From Paludibacteraceae bacterium (GTDB lineage Bacteria > Bacteroidota > Bacteroidia > Bacteroidales > Paludibacteraceae), in the NCBI GenBank assembly GCA_017477325.1, contig JAFUWV010000010.1, positions 310,001-374,000 on the forward strand: DNA of 64,000 nt, written 5' to 3'. The notes below the pieces were generated by a model. It did no database searches and was not told the DNA's origin. It saw only the letters and a list, made by a program, of their open reading frames with translations. The position numbers and the translations under genes were made by a program. Of the stretch, positions 34,256-43,356 are shown piece after piece. How positions within the stretch are numbered: position 1 is the stretch's first letter; each line of letters begins with the position of its first letter.

Positions 34256-36118
34256 ATGAAGATACAGAAATTGATATTATTCGGAGCAGCAGTGTTGCTT
34301 ATGGGTTGTCAAGGCAAGGTGGCAACCGACCGCCTGATATGCGACGAAGTGGAGATACAGAAGTTTCCATTCGGACAGAGTGGGTTCTACGTAGAGAAAC
34401 TGCAGACCGTGACTCCCGTGAAAGAGTTCCCGGGACTGGAGGTGATAGAGACTAAATACGTGAACCACGGCAAGACCATTACTGTTCGCGCATACGAGAT
34501 GTGTCGTACCGAAATTGAGGCTGAGGACACAGTGGTATGGTCGTTACAGCCCTCATCGAGCAATGCCCGCATGGACTGGGTACTGCCCGTAGAGCAAGGC
34601 TTCAAGAAGGAGAACTATCTGGGCATGAACAACAGCGACTACGGCGGCGGCATACCGATGCTTGACCTTTGGCAACGAGACGGCGGAGTGGCAATAGGTC
34701 TGTTCGAGCCGGTGCTGCGCATGATAAGTATGCCGGTAGAGTGGAAGCGCTACGACAAGAAGGTAAGCATGGCACTAAGATACGATTTCCCAGAGCCGAT
34801 AGAGTTCCAGAAGGATGACACTATAAGCTGCTTCAAAGCATTCCGCCTGACTCACAAGGGGGACTACTTCAATGCACTTCGCACCTTCTCAGAATATATG
34901 CAGAAGAACGAGGGAGTGAAGATGCAGCCATCTGAGCCGGAAGCCTTCGAACCTGTATGGTGCGCATGGGGCTACGGCCGTCCGTTCACAGTGCAACAAG
35001 TGATAGGCACCTTGGACAAGGTGGCAGAACTCGGGTTCAAGTGGGTTGACGTGGACGACGGCTACCAGATAGCAGAAGGTGACTGGAACCTGAACAGCCG
35101 TTTCAAACCTGGTGACATGCGCCGCATGACAGACGAGATACACAAGAGAGGCATGAAAGCCAAACTATGGTGGGCGCCACTGGCAGCCGACCCCGGAACG
35201 AAGATTCTGAAAGAGCACCCCGAGATGATGCTTAAGACTGAGGAGTGGGCACCAGAGTTCATCACATGGTGGGACAGTTGGTACTTGTCGCCTGTGAATC
35301 CGGTAACCGATGCCTACACCAAGGACCTGCTGAAGATGTTTTATGAGACATGGGGGTTTGACGGACTGAAGATTGATGGTCAGCACCTGAACTGCTGTCT
35401 GCCGGACTACAACGAAGCATCCGAATTAGAGTATCCAATGCAAGCACCGGAGCAGATGCCCGGATACTTCGGCAAGGTGCTGAACTGGTCGAGACAATAC
35501 AGACCAAACGCAGTGGTGCAGGTATGCCCCTGCGGCTGTGCAGTCAACTACTTCATACTGCCTAACATCAATCAGGCAGTGGCATCGGACCCGACATCGT
35601 CGCGCCAAGTGCGCATGAAACGCAAAGCATACGCAGCCATGACTCCTGATCTGGCATACTACGGCGATCATGTGGAGCTTACCGACGGCGGCAACGACTT
35701 CGCAAGTCAGATAGGCACGGGTTCGGTGATTGGCACCAAGTTCACCTACCCGAAGGACAACCCTAATTGGAATGAAGGTCCGTTCCTGCTCACACCTGAG
35801 AGGGAAGCCTTGATAAAGAAATGGATGCGCATATACAAAGAGAATAATCTCGCTCGTGGTGAATACTTGAACCTCTACACGTGGGGATTCGACGCACCTG
35901 AAGGACACGTGATACGCCAGAACGACGCTATGTACTATGCCTTCTATGCCGACCAATACAAAGGAAAGATAGAGCTTCGCGGATTAGAGAAGGATGCCCG
36001 GTATGTGGCAACAGAGTACACAGCCGACGAGCCTCGCCAGTTCACTATTGATGGCAGCAACCCATACATAGACGCCGACTTCACTAAGAACTGGCTACTG
36101 AAGGTAACGAAACAATAA
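34256..36118 (+). CDS. Lipoprotein GH36-type alpha-galactosidase or alpha-N-acetylgalactosaminidase
   Basis: A 620-residue glycoside hydrolase with a lipoprotein signal (AAVLLMGC). The clan GH-D barrel is clear: WVDVDDGYQ, then the nucleophile Asp374 in LKIDGQ, CPCG, and the acid/base Asp445 in ASDPTSSRQ. A beta-sandwich precedes the barrel and a small beta domain follows. GH36 enzymes release terminal alpha-galactose, some alpha-GalNAc. Neighbouring galactosamine/tagatose genes make either plausible. It lies directly before susC and is probably tethered at the cell surface or in the periplasm. Confidence 0.88.
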   Translation: MKIQKLILFGAAVLLMGCQGKVATDRLICDEVEIQKFPFGQSGFYVEKLQTVTPVKEFPGLEVIETKYVNHGKTITVRAYEMCRTEIEAEDTVVWSLQPSSSNARMDWVLPVEQGFKKENYLGMNNSDYGGGIPMLDLWQRDGGVAIGLFEPVLRMISMPVEWKRYDKKVSMALRYDFPEPIEFQKDDTISCFKAFRLTHKGDYFNALRTFSEYMQKNEGVKMQPSEPEAFEPVWCAWGYGRPFTVQQVIGTLDKVAELGFKWVDVDDGYQIAEGDWNLNSRFKPGDMRRMTDEIHKRGMKAKLWWAPLAADPGTKILKEHPEMMLKTEEWAPEFITWWDSWYLSPVNPVTDAYTKDLLKMFYETWGFDGLKIDGQHLNCCLPDYNEASELEYPMQAPEQMPGYFGKVLNWSRQYRPNAVVQVCPCGCAVNYFILPNINQAVASDPTSSRQVRMKRKAYAAMTPDLAYYGDHVELTDGGNDFASQIGTGSVIGTKFTYPKDNPNWNEGPFLLTPEREALIKKWMRIYKENNLARGEYLNLYTWGFDAPEGHVIRQNDAMYYAFYADQYKGKIELRGLEKDARYVATEYTADEPRQFTIDGSNPYIDADFTKNWLLKVTKQ

Positions 36119-36160
36119 TCACAACAAACCAACAATATCAACTAACACAATTTAATCATC

Positions 36161-39100
36161 ATGAAACGTTTACAAGCAATCTGTCTGGGTCTTTTGATTG
36201 CAGTGGCAGCCATGGCTGACATCAACGTCAAAGGAACAGTTATCGGTGCAGAGGACGGCGAGCCTATGCCCGGTGTTAGCATTCTTGTGAAGGGAACCAC
36301 CACCGGTACCATCACCGGCATCGATGGCGATTTCACCCTCACGGTTCCCAACAACGCAGTGCTACAATTCTCGTTTATGGGATTCAAGACGGTGGAACAA
36401 ACCGCTCAGCCCAACATGAGAATCACGCTTGAGACCGAAGCCACAGAGCTGCAAGAAGTTGTCTCTCTCGGTTATTCGGCAGTAAAGAAGGCTGAACTTA
36501 GTTCGGCAGTAGTAACGGTGTCAGCAGAGCAGTTGACCGACGTCACCACAAGTGATATAGGAAACATGCTTCAAGGTAAGGTTGCCGGTGTGCAAATTAC
36601 CAATGCCGGTGGCCAACCAGGTGATGCAGCACAAATCCGTATCCGTGGTACAGGTTCAATCACTGCAGGCAGCGACCCTGTGTATGTGGTTGATGGTGTG
36701 ATGGGTGGAACTTTCAATCCCAACGATGTGGAGACCATTTCTGTATTGAAGGATGCAGGTTCAACAGGTATCTACGGTGCAGCCGCTGCAGGTGGTGTCA
36801 TCGTTGTCACAACTAAATCGGGTAAGAAAGGCGACAAAGTGAAAGTGGACGTCAAGGCTACAGCAGGTGCAAAACAAGCACTATACGGCAATTATAAGAT
36901 GATGCAGTCGGAAGAACTTTACAATCTGCACAAATCACTTTTCTCAAAAGCCGTATTTGGTGCCACCTACCCCAAACTGGCAGATCTTCCGGACTATAAC
37001 TGGCAGGACGAATTCTTTAAGACAGGTGTTATCCAAAATTACAACATTGCAGTACGCGGAGGCTCTGAGCATGTAGGCTATTATGCTTCTCTCGACTACT
37101 TTGGTGAGGATGGCACATTGATCACCACAGGCATGAAGAAAGTGAGTGGTCATGCTTCTTTGAAAGCGGACATTGCCAAATGGCTGGACATGAACATTAA
37201 GGTGGACTTCAACAAGTCAACCGTAAACTATCCTTCATCGTGGACAATGTTGGGAGACGCCTTCTACAAGATGCCGTGGGACTGCCCATACGAGTATGAC
37301 AAAGACGGAAATGTCACCAACAAATACGTAATGATAGGTGGTTCGAAACGTCCGGATAATGGAGGAAAATGGTGGAGCCAGGAGCAATGGAATGCACTTA
37401 GTTCAACAACATACAACTATGTTAAGTCTAACAACTTCGACTTCTCAGGTGTACTCCAACTTGGCGTTCATTTCACCGACTGGTTGCACTTTACCACTAC
37501 CAACACATTCAGTTCCGGGTACTACAAATCGTATGAATATACTGACCCACGTACTGCAAGTTCTGACCATGCTACAGGCTATCTGAGCAACTCTATAGGC
37601 ATAAGCAAATCGTTTGGTACTACCAACATTTTGAAAGGTGGATACCAGTGGGACAAACATAGTTTCAACGCTATGGCAGGTTTCGAATATGGCTATTGGA
37701 TAAGCGAATATACAGATGCCGCAGGTATAGGCATGCCTAATGGTGTTGATGCTCTCAATGCAAGTTCAATGTACAGCATAGGCGGATATAAAGTTCCGGG
37801 TGCAAGTTGGGCCACATTCCTGCAAGCAAGCTACGACTATGGAAAGCGCTACTTTGTGACTGCCACATATCGTGCTGAAGCAAGTTCTATCTTTGCCCCC
37901 AACCATCGTGTAGGTCACTTCCCGTCAGTGGCAGCAAGCTGGCTGATTAGCAACGAAGAGTTCATGAAGAACCAGAATATTGTCAGCTTCCTCAAACTGC
38001 GCGCAAGTTATGGTATCACAGGTAACAACAATATTCCTCCATACAAATATCTTGCTACGTATTCACTCAATGCACTCTATGGTGGCAATGTCTCGGCAGC
38101 ACCAAGTCGTTTGGCTAACCCCGATTTGCATTGGGAGACAGCCAACATGGCAGCCGTTGGTATCGACCTGACATTTATCAAACGTATTGACATGTCAATC
38201 GACCTCTACCAGACCGACAACACAGGTCTTCTGTTGAATGTGCCGATTGCTCCTTCTACAGGTTTCTTCGAAGTAACCAAGAACGCCGGTTCTGTTCGCA
38301 ACCGTGGTATAGAATATCGCATTGATGCTAACATCATCAACATCGGCAAATGGCGTTGGGATGTAGGCTTCAACATCGGCTTCAACCAGAACCGCGTAAC
38401 TAATCTTCCTGACCACACTCCATTCCTGCAAACAGCCTCATCTGTTAGCCAGCAGGTAAAAGAAGGTCAAGACATCTACTCATGGTACATGAAAGAGTGG
38501 GCAGGAGTTGACCCAAAGAATGGTGACCCATTATGGTATGTAGTTGACGACAATGGTGAGTACGTACTCGACGAAAGCGGAAACAAGACTACCACCAATG
38601 ACTACAATGCAACGCAGGCCAAAGTGGTAGGCAAAGCTACCCCACTCTTCTCCGGAGGTTTGAACACACAACTCAGTTGGAACGGCATCTTCATCCACGT
38701 GAACAGCAATTTCATGTATGGCAACAAGATCTATAACTACACACGTCACTCAAGTGATGTGGACGGTGCATATCTCGGCTACAACCAACTCTCACTGGTC
38801 AACTCGCGTCAGGGCTGGACTCGTTGGGAGAAAGAGGGCGACATAGCCACACACCCAAAAGCAATGAACAACGGTAACAAGGGTGCCAACAATATTTCTT
38901 CACGTTACTTGGAGGATGGCAGCTACTTCCGTCTAAAGAACATCACCATCGGCTATGACTTCCCCAAAAAATGGATTGAGAAAGCTCACATGACAAAACT
39001 CAGAGTATATTTCACTGCTGACAACATTGCAACCGCATCGAAGTTCTCAGGAATGGACCCTGAAATCACTCTTGAGACCAGCATCTATGACCTTGCAGGT

Positions 39101-39163
39101 ATGTACTCAACCAACTATCCTGTTGGTCGCTCATTCCTCGGAGGCATTGAAATATCATTCTAA
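36161..39163 (+). CDS. susC: SusC-like TonB-dependent outer-membrane transporter
   Basis: A 1000-residue outer-membrane protein with a signal peptide, a carboxypeptidase-D-like regulatory domain (INVKGTVIGAEDGEPMPGVS), a TonB box region, a plug (GKVAGVQITNAGGQPGDAAQ, VYVVDGVM) and a long beta-barrel ending in phenylalanine (GIEISF). It has no extra N-terminal signalling (STN) domain, so sensing through an anti-sigma factor is not expected; this fits control by the DeoR protein. It pairs with the SusD gene 49 nt downstream to import oligosaccharides. Confidence 0.96.
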   Translation: MKRLQAICLGLLIAVAAMADINVKGTVIGAEDGEPMPGVSILVKGTTTGTITGIDGDFTLTVPNNAVLQFSFMGFKTVEQTAQPNMRITLETEATELQEVVSLGYSAVKKAELSSAVVTVSAEQLTDVTTSDIGNMLQGKVAGVQITNAGGQPGDAAQIRIRGTGSITAGSDPVYVVDGVMGGTFNPNDVETISVLKDAGSTGIYGAAAAGGVIVVTTKSGKKGDKVKVDVKATAGAKQALYGNYKMMQSEELYNLHKSLFSKAVFGATYPKLADLPDYNWQDEFFKTGVIQNYNIAVRGGSEHVGYYASLDYFGEDGTLITTGMKKVSGHASLKADIAKWLDMNIKVDFNKSTVNYPSSWTMLGDAFYKMPWDCPYEYDKDGNVTNKYVMIGGSKRPDNGGKWWSQEQWNALSSTTYNYVKSNNFDFSGVLQLGVHFTDWLHFTTTNTFSSGYYKSYEYTDPRTASSDHATGYLSNSIGISKSFGTTNILKGGYQWDKHSFNAMAGFEYGYWISEYTDAAGIGMPNGVDALNASSMYSIGGYKVPGASWATFLQASYDYGKRYFVTATYRAEASSIFAPNHRVGHFPSVAASWLISNEEFMKNQNIVSFLKLRASYGITGNNNIPPYKYLATYSLNALYGGNVSAAPSRLANPDLHWETANMAAVGIDLTFIKRIDMSIDLYQTDNTGLLLNVPIAPSTGFFEVTKNAGSVRNRGIEYRIDANIINIGKWRWDVGFNIGFNQNRVTNLPDHTPFLQTASSVSQQVKEGQDIYSWYMKEWAGVDPKNGDPLWYVVDDNGEYVLDESGNKTTTNDYNATQAKVVGKATPLFSGGLNTQLSWNGIFIHVNSNFMYGNKIYNYTRHSSDVDGAYLGYNQLSLVNSRQGWTRWEKEGDIATHPKAMNNGNKGANNISSRYLEDGSYFRLKNITIGYDFPKKWIEKAHMTKLRVYFTADNIATASKFSGMDPEITLETSIYDLAGMYSTNYPVGRSFLGGIEISF

Positions 39164-39212
39164 ATAAGTACGGTATAGATTTAGAAATTTAACAACTAAT
39201 AAGTATATAATT

Positions 39213-40901
39213 ATGAAAACAAAATTCATGCACATAATCGCAGCACTATGTTTAGTGCTCGGTCTTGGCAGTTGCAATCTCGACTACTTTCCAGATGACG
39301 AGCTCAACAGCAATGTTTTGTTGCAAGACGCAAAAGGCGGAGAGTACATCATGGATGGTTGCTATGCCTTGCTAAAAGATGAAGTGGAATTTCTTGGCTA
39401 TGCCAGCGGTAACACTTATGTGCGCCACTACATGCAGATGACAGAATTCCCTGCTGACAACACGTGCCTTAGTTCGCACACCACAGACCCACTGTATGAA
39501 GCAACAGCATATATGATGACAGACAATCTCAAGAATGTGGGCACTCTGTGGATGATTGCATATAAGGTTATCTTCATGACCAATACCGTCATTGAGAATA
39601 TGGGCACCGATGATAGTGACAAACGTCAGATACTTGGCGAAGCTTACTTCATGCGCGCTCTGATGCATCTACACATGGTCACTCTGTACGCTAAGCCATA
39701 TAGCCATGGGCGTGAGAACCTTGGAGTACCTCTGCACATAAATACTACAGATGGTACCACCAAGCGTAACACTGTAGGCGAGTGCTACGACCAAATCGTC
39801 AAGGACCTGCAGATGGCAGCCGACCTTCTTGAAGGTTCTCGTGGCAACGCCGGTTACCCAAGTAAAGATGCAGCTCTCGGAATCCTGAGTCGCGTATATC
39901 TCTACATGGAAGACTACGACAACTGTATCAAGACTGTTGACCAGATGCTTGCAGGTGCAGATCCATCAAGTAAGATTATGTCAACAGCTGATTTTGCCAC
40001 ATATTTTGCTAATACAAAGACTGCAAAAGAGACTCTCTTCTGCATCGCTCATGAGATTACAGACGATACCGGACAGAGTTCTGCAGGCTCAATGTATTAC
40101 AGAGATGAAATAGGTAAAATCGGATGGGGCGAGATTTATCCCTCCGTTCCGTTGCAGTATCTCTACGATAGATATCCGACAGACATCCGTGCTACATCAT
40201 TATTTGAACCGCGCATACTTGATGAATCAGAGGAATTCATTTGGTTCCCGGATCCTGAGACTCCTAACGACCAATCAGGTCGTATGAACCTCAAATTTAA
40301 GGTAACCAAATCAGGGGAAACCTACTCTTTCAAGGATGAAGACGGCACGACCTACAATGTGGAGAAACGCACTGTCAACGGCGAGTATTTTGAGTACCAC
40401 GTTAAATATAAAGGAGAAGATTGCGTAGCTCGCATTACACCTAAGATGGAAGAGCGTAATACTCATCCGAAGGTGTACATCAAGAAACTCAGTTTCCAAG
40501 ATGGCAACCCGATGCTTTGCTCGCCGGTTATGTGCCGCTGGGGTGAGGTCATTCTGAATGCAGCAGAGGCTTATGCCCGCAGTGGTAACGACACAAAAGC
40601 GCTGGAATATGTAAACATCATCCGCACGCGTGCAGGCATTCCTGAAGAAGGTCTGTTTGCAGCAGGCAAGATGCACGGCTATAGCAGCGTGGCTGACGTT
40701 GTGATGGACGAGCGCCGTCTGGAGTTGGCATTTGAAGGTCACCGTATGTTTGATGTCTATCGCAACAAGCAGAACATGGACCGCCGCTATCCTGGTGCTC
40801 AACCTTGGAAGATAGTGGAATATACAGAGCCGCACATCCAGTATCCTATTCCTAACAACGAATGGACAACAAGCGGTATTCCACAGAATCCGGGATATTA
40901 A
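39213..40901 (+). CDS. susD: SusD/RagB-like glycan-binding lipoprotein
   Basis: A 562-residue lipoprotein (lipobox LGLGSC) with the SusD start NLDYFPDDELN, TPR-like helices (EAYFMRALMHLHMVTLYAKP) and the C-terminal RagB region (WGEVILNAAEAYARSG, MDERRLELAFEGHRMFDVYR). It forms the lid over the SusC barrel at the cell surface and binds the imported oligosaccharide. Residues about 355-430 form an insertion rich in charged and aromatic residues. Confidence 0.95.
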   Translation: MKTKFMHIIAALCLVLGLGSCNLDYFPDDELNSNVLLQDAKGGEYIMDGCYALLKDEVEFLGYASGNTYVRHYMQMTEFPADNTCLSSHTTDPLYEATAYMMTDNLKNVGTLWMIAYKVIFMTNTVIENMGTDDSDKRQILGEAYFMRALMHLHMVTLYAKPYSHGRENLGVPLHINTTDGTTKRNTVGECYDQIVKDLQMAADLLEGSRGNAGYPSKDAALGILSRVYLYMEDYDNCIKTVDQMLAGADPSSKIMSTADFATYFANTKTAKETLFCIAHEITDDTGQSSAGSMYYRDEIGKIGWGEIYPSVPLQYLYDRYPTDIRATSLFEPRILDESEEFIWFPDPETPNDQSGRMNLKFKVTKSGETYSFKDEDGTTYNVEKRTVNGEYFEYHVKYKGEDCVARITPKMEERNTHPKVYIKKLSFQDGNPMLCSPVMCRWGEVILNAAEAYARSGNDTKALEYVNIIRTRAGIPEEGLFAAGKMHGYSSVADVVMDERRLELAFEGHRMFDVYRNKQNMDRRYPGAQPWKIVEYTEPHIQYPIPNNEWTTSGIPQNPGY

Positions 40902-40908
40902 TGGAGAT

Positions 40909-40950
40909 GTTTAACGTTTAATGCTTAATGTTTAACGTTTAATGCTTAAT
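40909..40950 (+). repeat. 21-nt tandem repeat, two exact copies
   Basis: A unit beginning GTTTAACGTTTAATG and ending CTTAAT is present at 40909-40929 and 40930-40950, starting just after the SusD stop. It has internal 7-nt periodicity. Confidence 0.85.
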
Positions 40951-41024
40951 GTTAAAAAACAAATCCTAAATATAATCAATCAACAATCAACATAATTTAT
41001 TAACCAATTAAAAACATTACAATC

Positions 41025-41819
41025 ATGAAAGCAAATTGGAAATTCGCACTTTTGTGCATTGCAGCTCTCTCAATTGCAGCATGCAACAGCAAACCGACTC
41101 CAGAACAGCCACAAGGAGGTGGTGATGACACAACCCAAGTTACTCCTCCAGATGATGGAGAATTCGTTTCAAAGATCAGCGTTTCAGACAACAGTCTTGC
41201 TGACTGGGATAAGGTTCCTGCTGCATTCCTGGCAACAGCTACCCGTCCGGACGATGCATACGACCTCGGTCTGAAGAGCGTTAAGGTTTATGCTGACGAG
41301 ATGTACATCAATGTTCTTGTAGAGATTGATGATGAAGAAATTACCGATCGTGCTTGGACTTCGTTCCACATGTACATCGATGCAGATGGCAGCGCCGCAA
41401 CCGGTGGTTATGGCGACGAGTTTGCAGATGCCAGCATTGACATTATGCTGGAGACCGCTGTTTTCGCAGAGAACCAACCCTACAACTGGAACCCCGGTGT
41501 AAGTTGGTGGTACGGCGAAGTTAACGGCACAGGATGGAACTGGTGCCCCGAAGGAGCAGCTAACGACGACAGCGACTGCTGGTGCGCAAAAGTATGCTCA
41601 GGTGACTCACCAATCGGCAACAGCCAGTACGTAGATGGCAAGTTCGAGATTCAACTTCTCCGCGAACTCATCCTCTCTCCTGTTGAGTGGGGTGCAGAGT
41701 TCGGTATCGGATTTGACATTCAGCAAGCGTGGACATCCGTTGGTATCCTTCCAACTGCTGCAGCTGTTGACGGAGCCAGAGGATTGGCAAACGCTCTGAA
41801 AGTTAAAATCGATAAATAA
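41025..41819 (+). CDS. Surface lipoprotein with CBM9-like fold, SusE position
   Basis: A 264-residue lipoprotein (lipobox LSIAAC) with a proline/threonine-rich spacer, then one domain with features of CBM9-like modules (KVYADEMYINVLVEIDDEEI, FHMYIDADGS, YVDGKFEIQLLRELI). Aromatic residues are abundant (NPGVSWWYGE, GTGWNWCPEG) and four cysteines are clustered in the middle. The position after SusD is that of SusE/SusF-type surface glycan-binding proteins, which hold the polysaccharide. A strong hairpin follows. Confidence 0.8.
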   Translation: MKANWKFALLCIAALSIAACNSKPTPEQPQGGGDDTTQVTPPDDGEFVSKISVSDNSLADWDKVPAAFLATATRPDDAYDLGLKSVKVYADEMYINVLVEIDDEEITDRAWTSFHMYIDADGSAATGGYGDEFADASIDIMLETAVFAENQPYNWNPGVSWWYGEVNGTGWNWCPEGAANDDSDCWCAKVCSGDSPIGNSQYVDGKFEIQLLRELILSPVEWGAEFGIGFDIQQAWTSVGILPTAAAVDGARGLANALKVKIDK

Positions 41820-41871
41820 ACCATTTATCAAACAAACACAACAAAATTAAGCTTAATGAATGTTGATTGAG

Positions 41872-41915
41872 AGTATCGGTGCGGCTGCGCACCGCAGCCG
41901 CACTGATACTATTTT
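41872..41915 (+). terminator. Long GC-rich hairpin after the SusE-like gene
   Basis: An 18-bp stem (41872-41889 with 41893-41910, one G-U pair) with a 3-nt loop, followed by ATTTTAT. It probably limits transcription beyond susCDE or protects the upstream message; the next gene starts only 27 nt later. Confidence 0.75.
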
Positions 41916-41937
41916 ATATGAAACACAACTTACTGCG

Positions 41938-43347
41938 ATGAACGCCATGAAACACTTATTTTTAATCACACTTATTGCTCTGCTCACCGCAGCATGCAGC
42001 AACCAACCTCAACCGGAACCAGACCCGGAAGGCACAATCTATTACACTGAGACAGACGAACTGTTTCCAAATCCTGAGCGAGGATTTCATTCACAGATAT
42101 ACTATACTTCCGCCGACCTTAACAAAGAGGCCAAAGCAAGTGGAATCGACCAGAACAGAACTTCCACATACTATCTGACTCTTTATCTGCACTCATATTA
42201 TCTAACCGACTATATGGAGAGCGATATACCACAAGAGTTTCTTGACCGATTAGACCGAAACATGCAAGCACTACGCGAGGGCGGAGCAAAAGCGGTGGTC
42301 CGTTTCTCGTACAAAGATAACTTCAAAAACACCTCTAAGCCTTGGGATGCCTCTCAAGAATGGATTTCACGACACATAGACCAAGTGGGTCCATACCTGA
42401 TGAAAAATGCAGATGTCATATTCTGCATCCAGTGCGGCTTTATCGGCTCCTGGGGCGAGTGGTACTACACTACCGCCTTCAAGTTCAATCCCTCAAAAGA
42501 CGAAGACTTCGAGCCAAGATGGAAGATGGTGGAGCACCTGATGGACGTAACCCCCAAGGACCGCCAGATAGGATTCCGCACTCCGGGCTACAAGATGCGC
42601 TATCTGAAGATGCGCGGCGACACTACCATGGCGCCTCTGACTGCAGCCGAGGCATATCAACCTACAATAAAAGCACGCTGGGCAGGACACAACGACTGCT
42701 TCGTAAGTTCACAAAACGACGTGGGCACATATTTCTCCAATGCAGAACGCATATTCTGGCAAGAAGACACCAAATATACCGTTATGGGAGGAGAGACCTG
42801 CGAGAAGGCAAATATGTATTCAAACGGGGCAAATGCCATAAAGAATATGGAGATGTACCACTGGACATATATCAACCGCGACTATCAGCGCGAGGTGCTC
42901 AACTCATGGGTAGTTGACCAACACATGGACGAAATCAAGCGCCGACTGGGCTACCGACTGGCACTCGACAAAGCATACCTCACTCCCAACCCCCAGGCAG
43001 GGCAACAGTTTGACGCCAAGATAACACTGCACAACTCAGGCTTTGCCGCTCCTGTGAACAAACGCGATGTGGAACTGGTGTTTGTCAATACCACCGACAA
43101 GACTGACAAATATGTATATCCGCAGACCGAAGACCCGCACTTCTGGATGGCAGGCGACACCGTAAGTTTCACACTCAGCTGCACACTCGACAACTCAATG
43201 GCAGGCGACTACAACGTATATCTTAACCTGCCCGACCCATACGAGTCGCTGCACAACGACCCACGCTTCTCTATCCGTCTTGCCAACGATGCTATCTGGG
43301 AAGAGGAAACAGGCTACAACCGCCTTGCAACAGTCAACGTAAAATAA
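41938..43347 (+). CDS. Lipoprotein with DUF4874 and DUF4832 domains
   Basis: About 469 residues with a lipoprotein signal (ITLIALLTAAC). The N-terminal region (ELFPNPERGFHS, GGAKAVVRFSYKDN, IQCGFIGSWGEWYY) is the DUF4874 type, a TIM-barrel-like fold resembling glycoside hydrolases. The C-terminal part (LGYRLALDKAYLTPN onward) is a beta-sandwich of the DUF4832 type. The start is placed at 41938 (another ATG is at 41947), because the upstream frame runs through the terminator hairpin. No function is established. Its position between a surface lipoprotein and a GH31 suggests glycan binding or hydrolysis. Confidence 0.8.
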   Translation: MNAMKHLFLITLIALLTAACSNQPQPEPDPEGTIYYTETDELFPNPERGFHSQIYYTSADLNKEAKASGIDQNRTSTYYLTLYLHSYYLTDYMESDIPQEFLDRLDRNMQALREGGAKAVVRFSYKDNFKNTSKPWDASQEWISRHIDQVGPYLMKNADVIFCIQCGFIGSWGEWYYTTAFKFNPSKDEDFEPRWKMVEHLMDVTPKDRQIGFRTPGYKMRYLKMRGDTTMAPLTAAEAYQPTIKARWAGHNDCFVSSQNDVGTYFSNAERIFWQEDTKYTVMGGETCEKANMYSNGANAIKNMEMYHWTYINRDYQREVLNSWVVDQHMDEIKRRLGYRLALDKAYLTPNPQAGQQFDAKITLHNSGFAAPVNKRDVELVFVNTTDKTDKYVYPQTEDPHFWMAGDTVSFTLSCTLDNSMAGDYNVYLNLPDPYESLHNDPRFSIRLANDAIWEEETGYNRLATVNVK

Positions 43348-43356
43348 AAGTAGATT

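Noticed and set aside
36161..36480. STN or anti-sigma signalling domain on SusC
   Set aside because: The mature protein begins directly with the carboxypeptidase-D-like domain; no STN domain or sigma/anti-sigma genes are adjacent.
42342..42917. 191-residue ORF in the +1 frame
   Set aside because: It lies wholly inside the DUF4874/DUF4832 gene in another frame and shows no domain.
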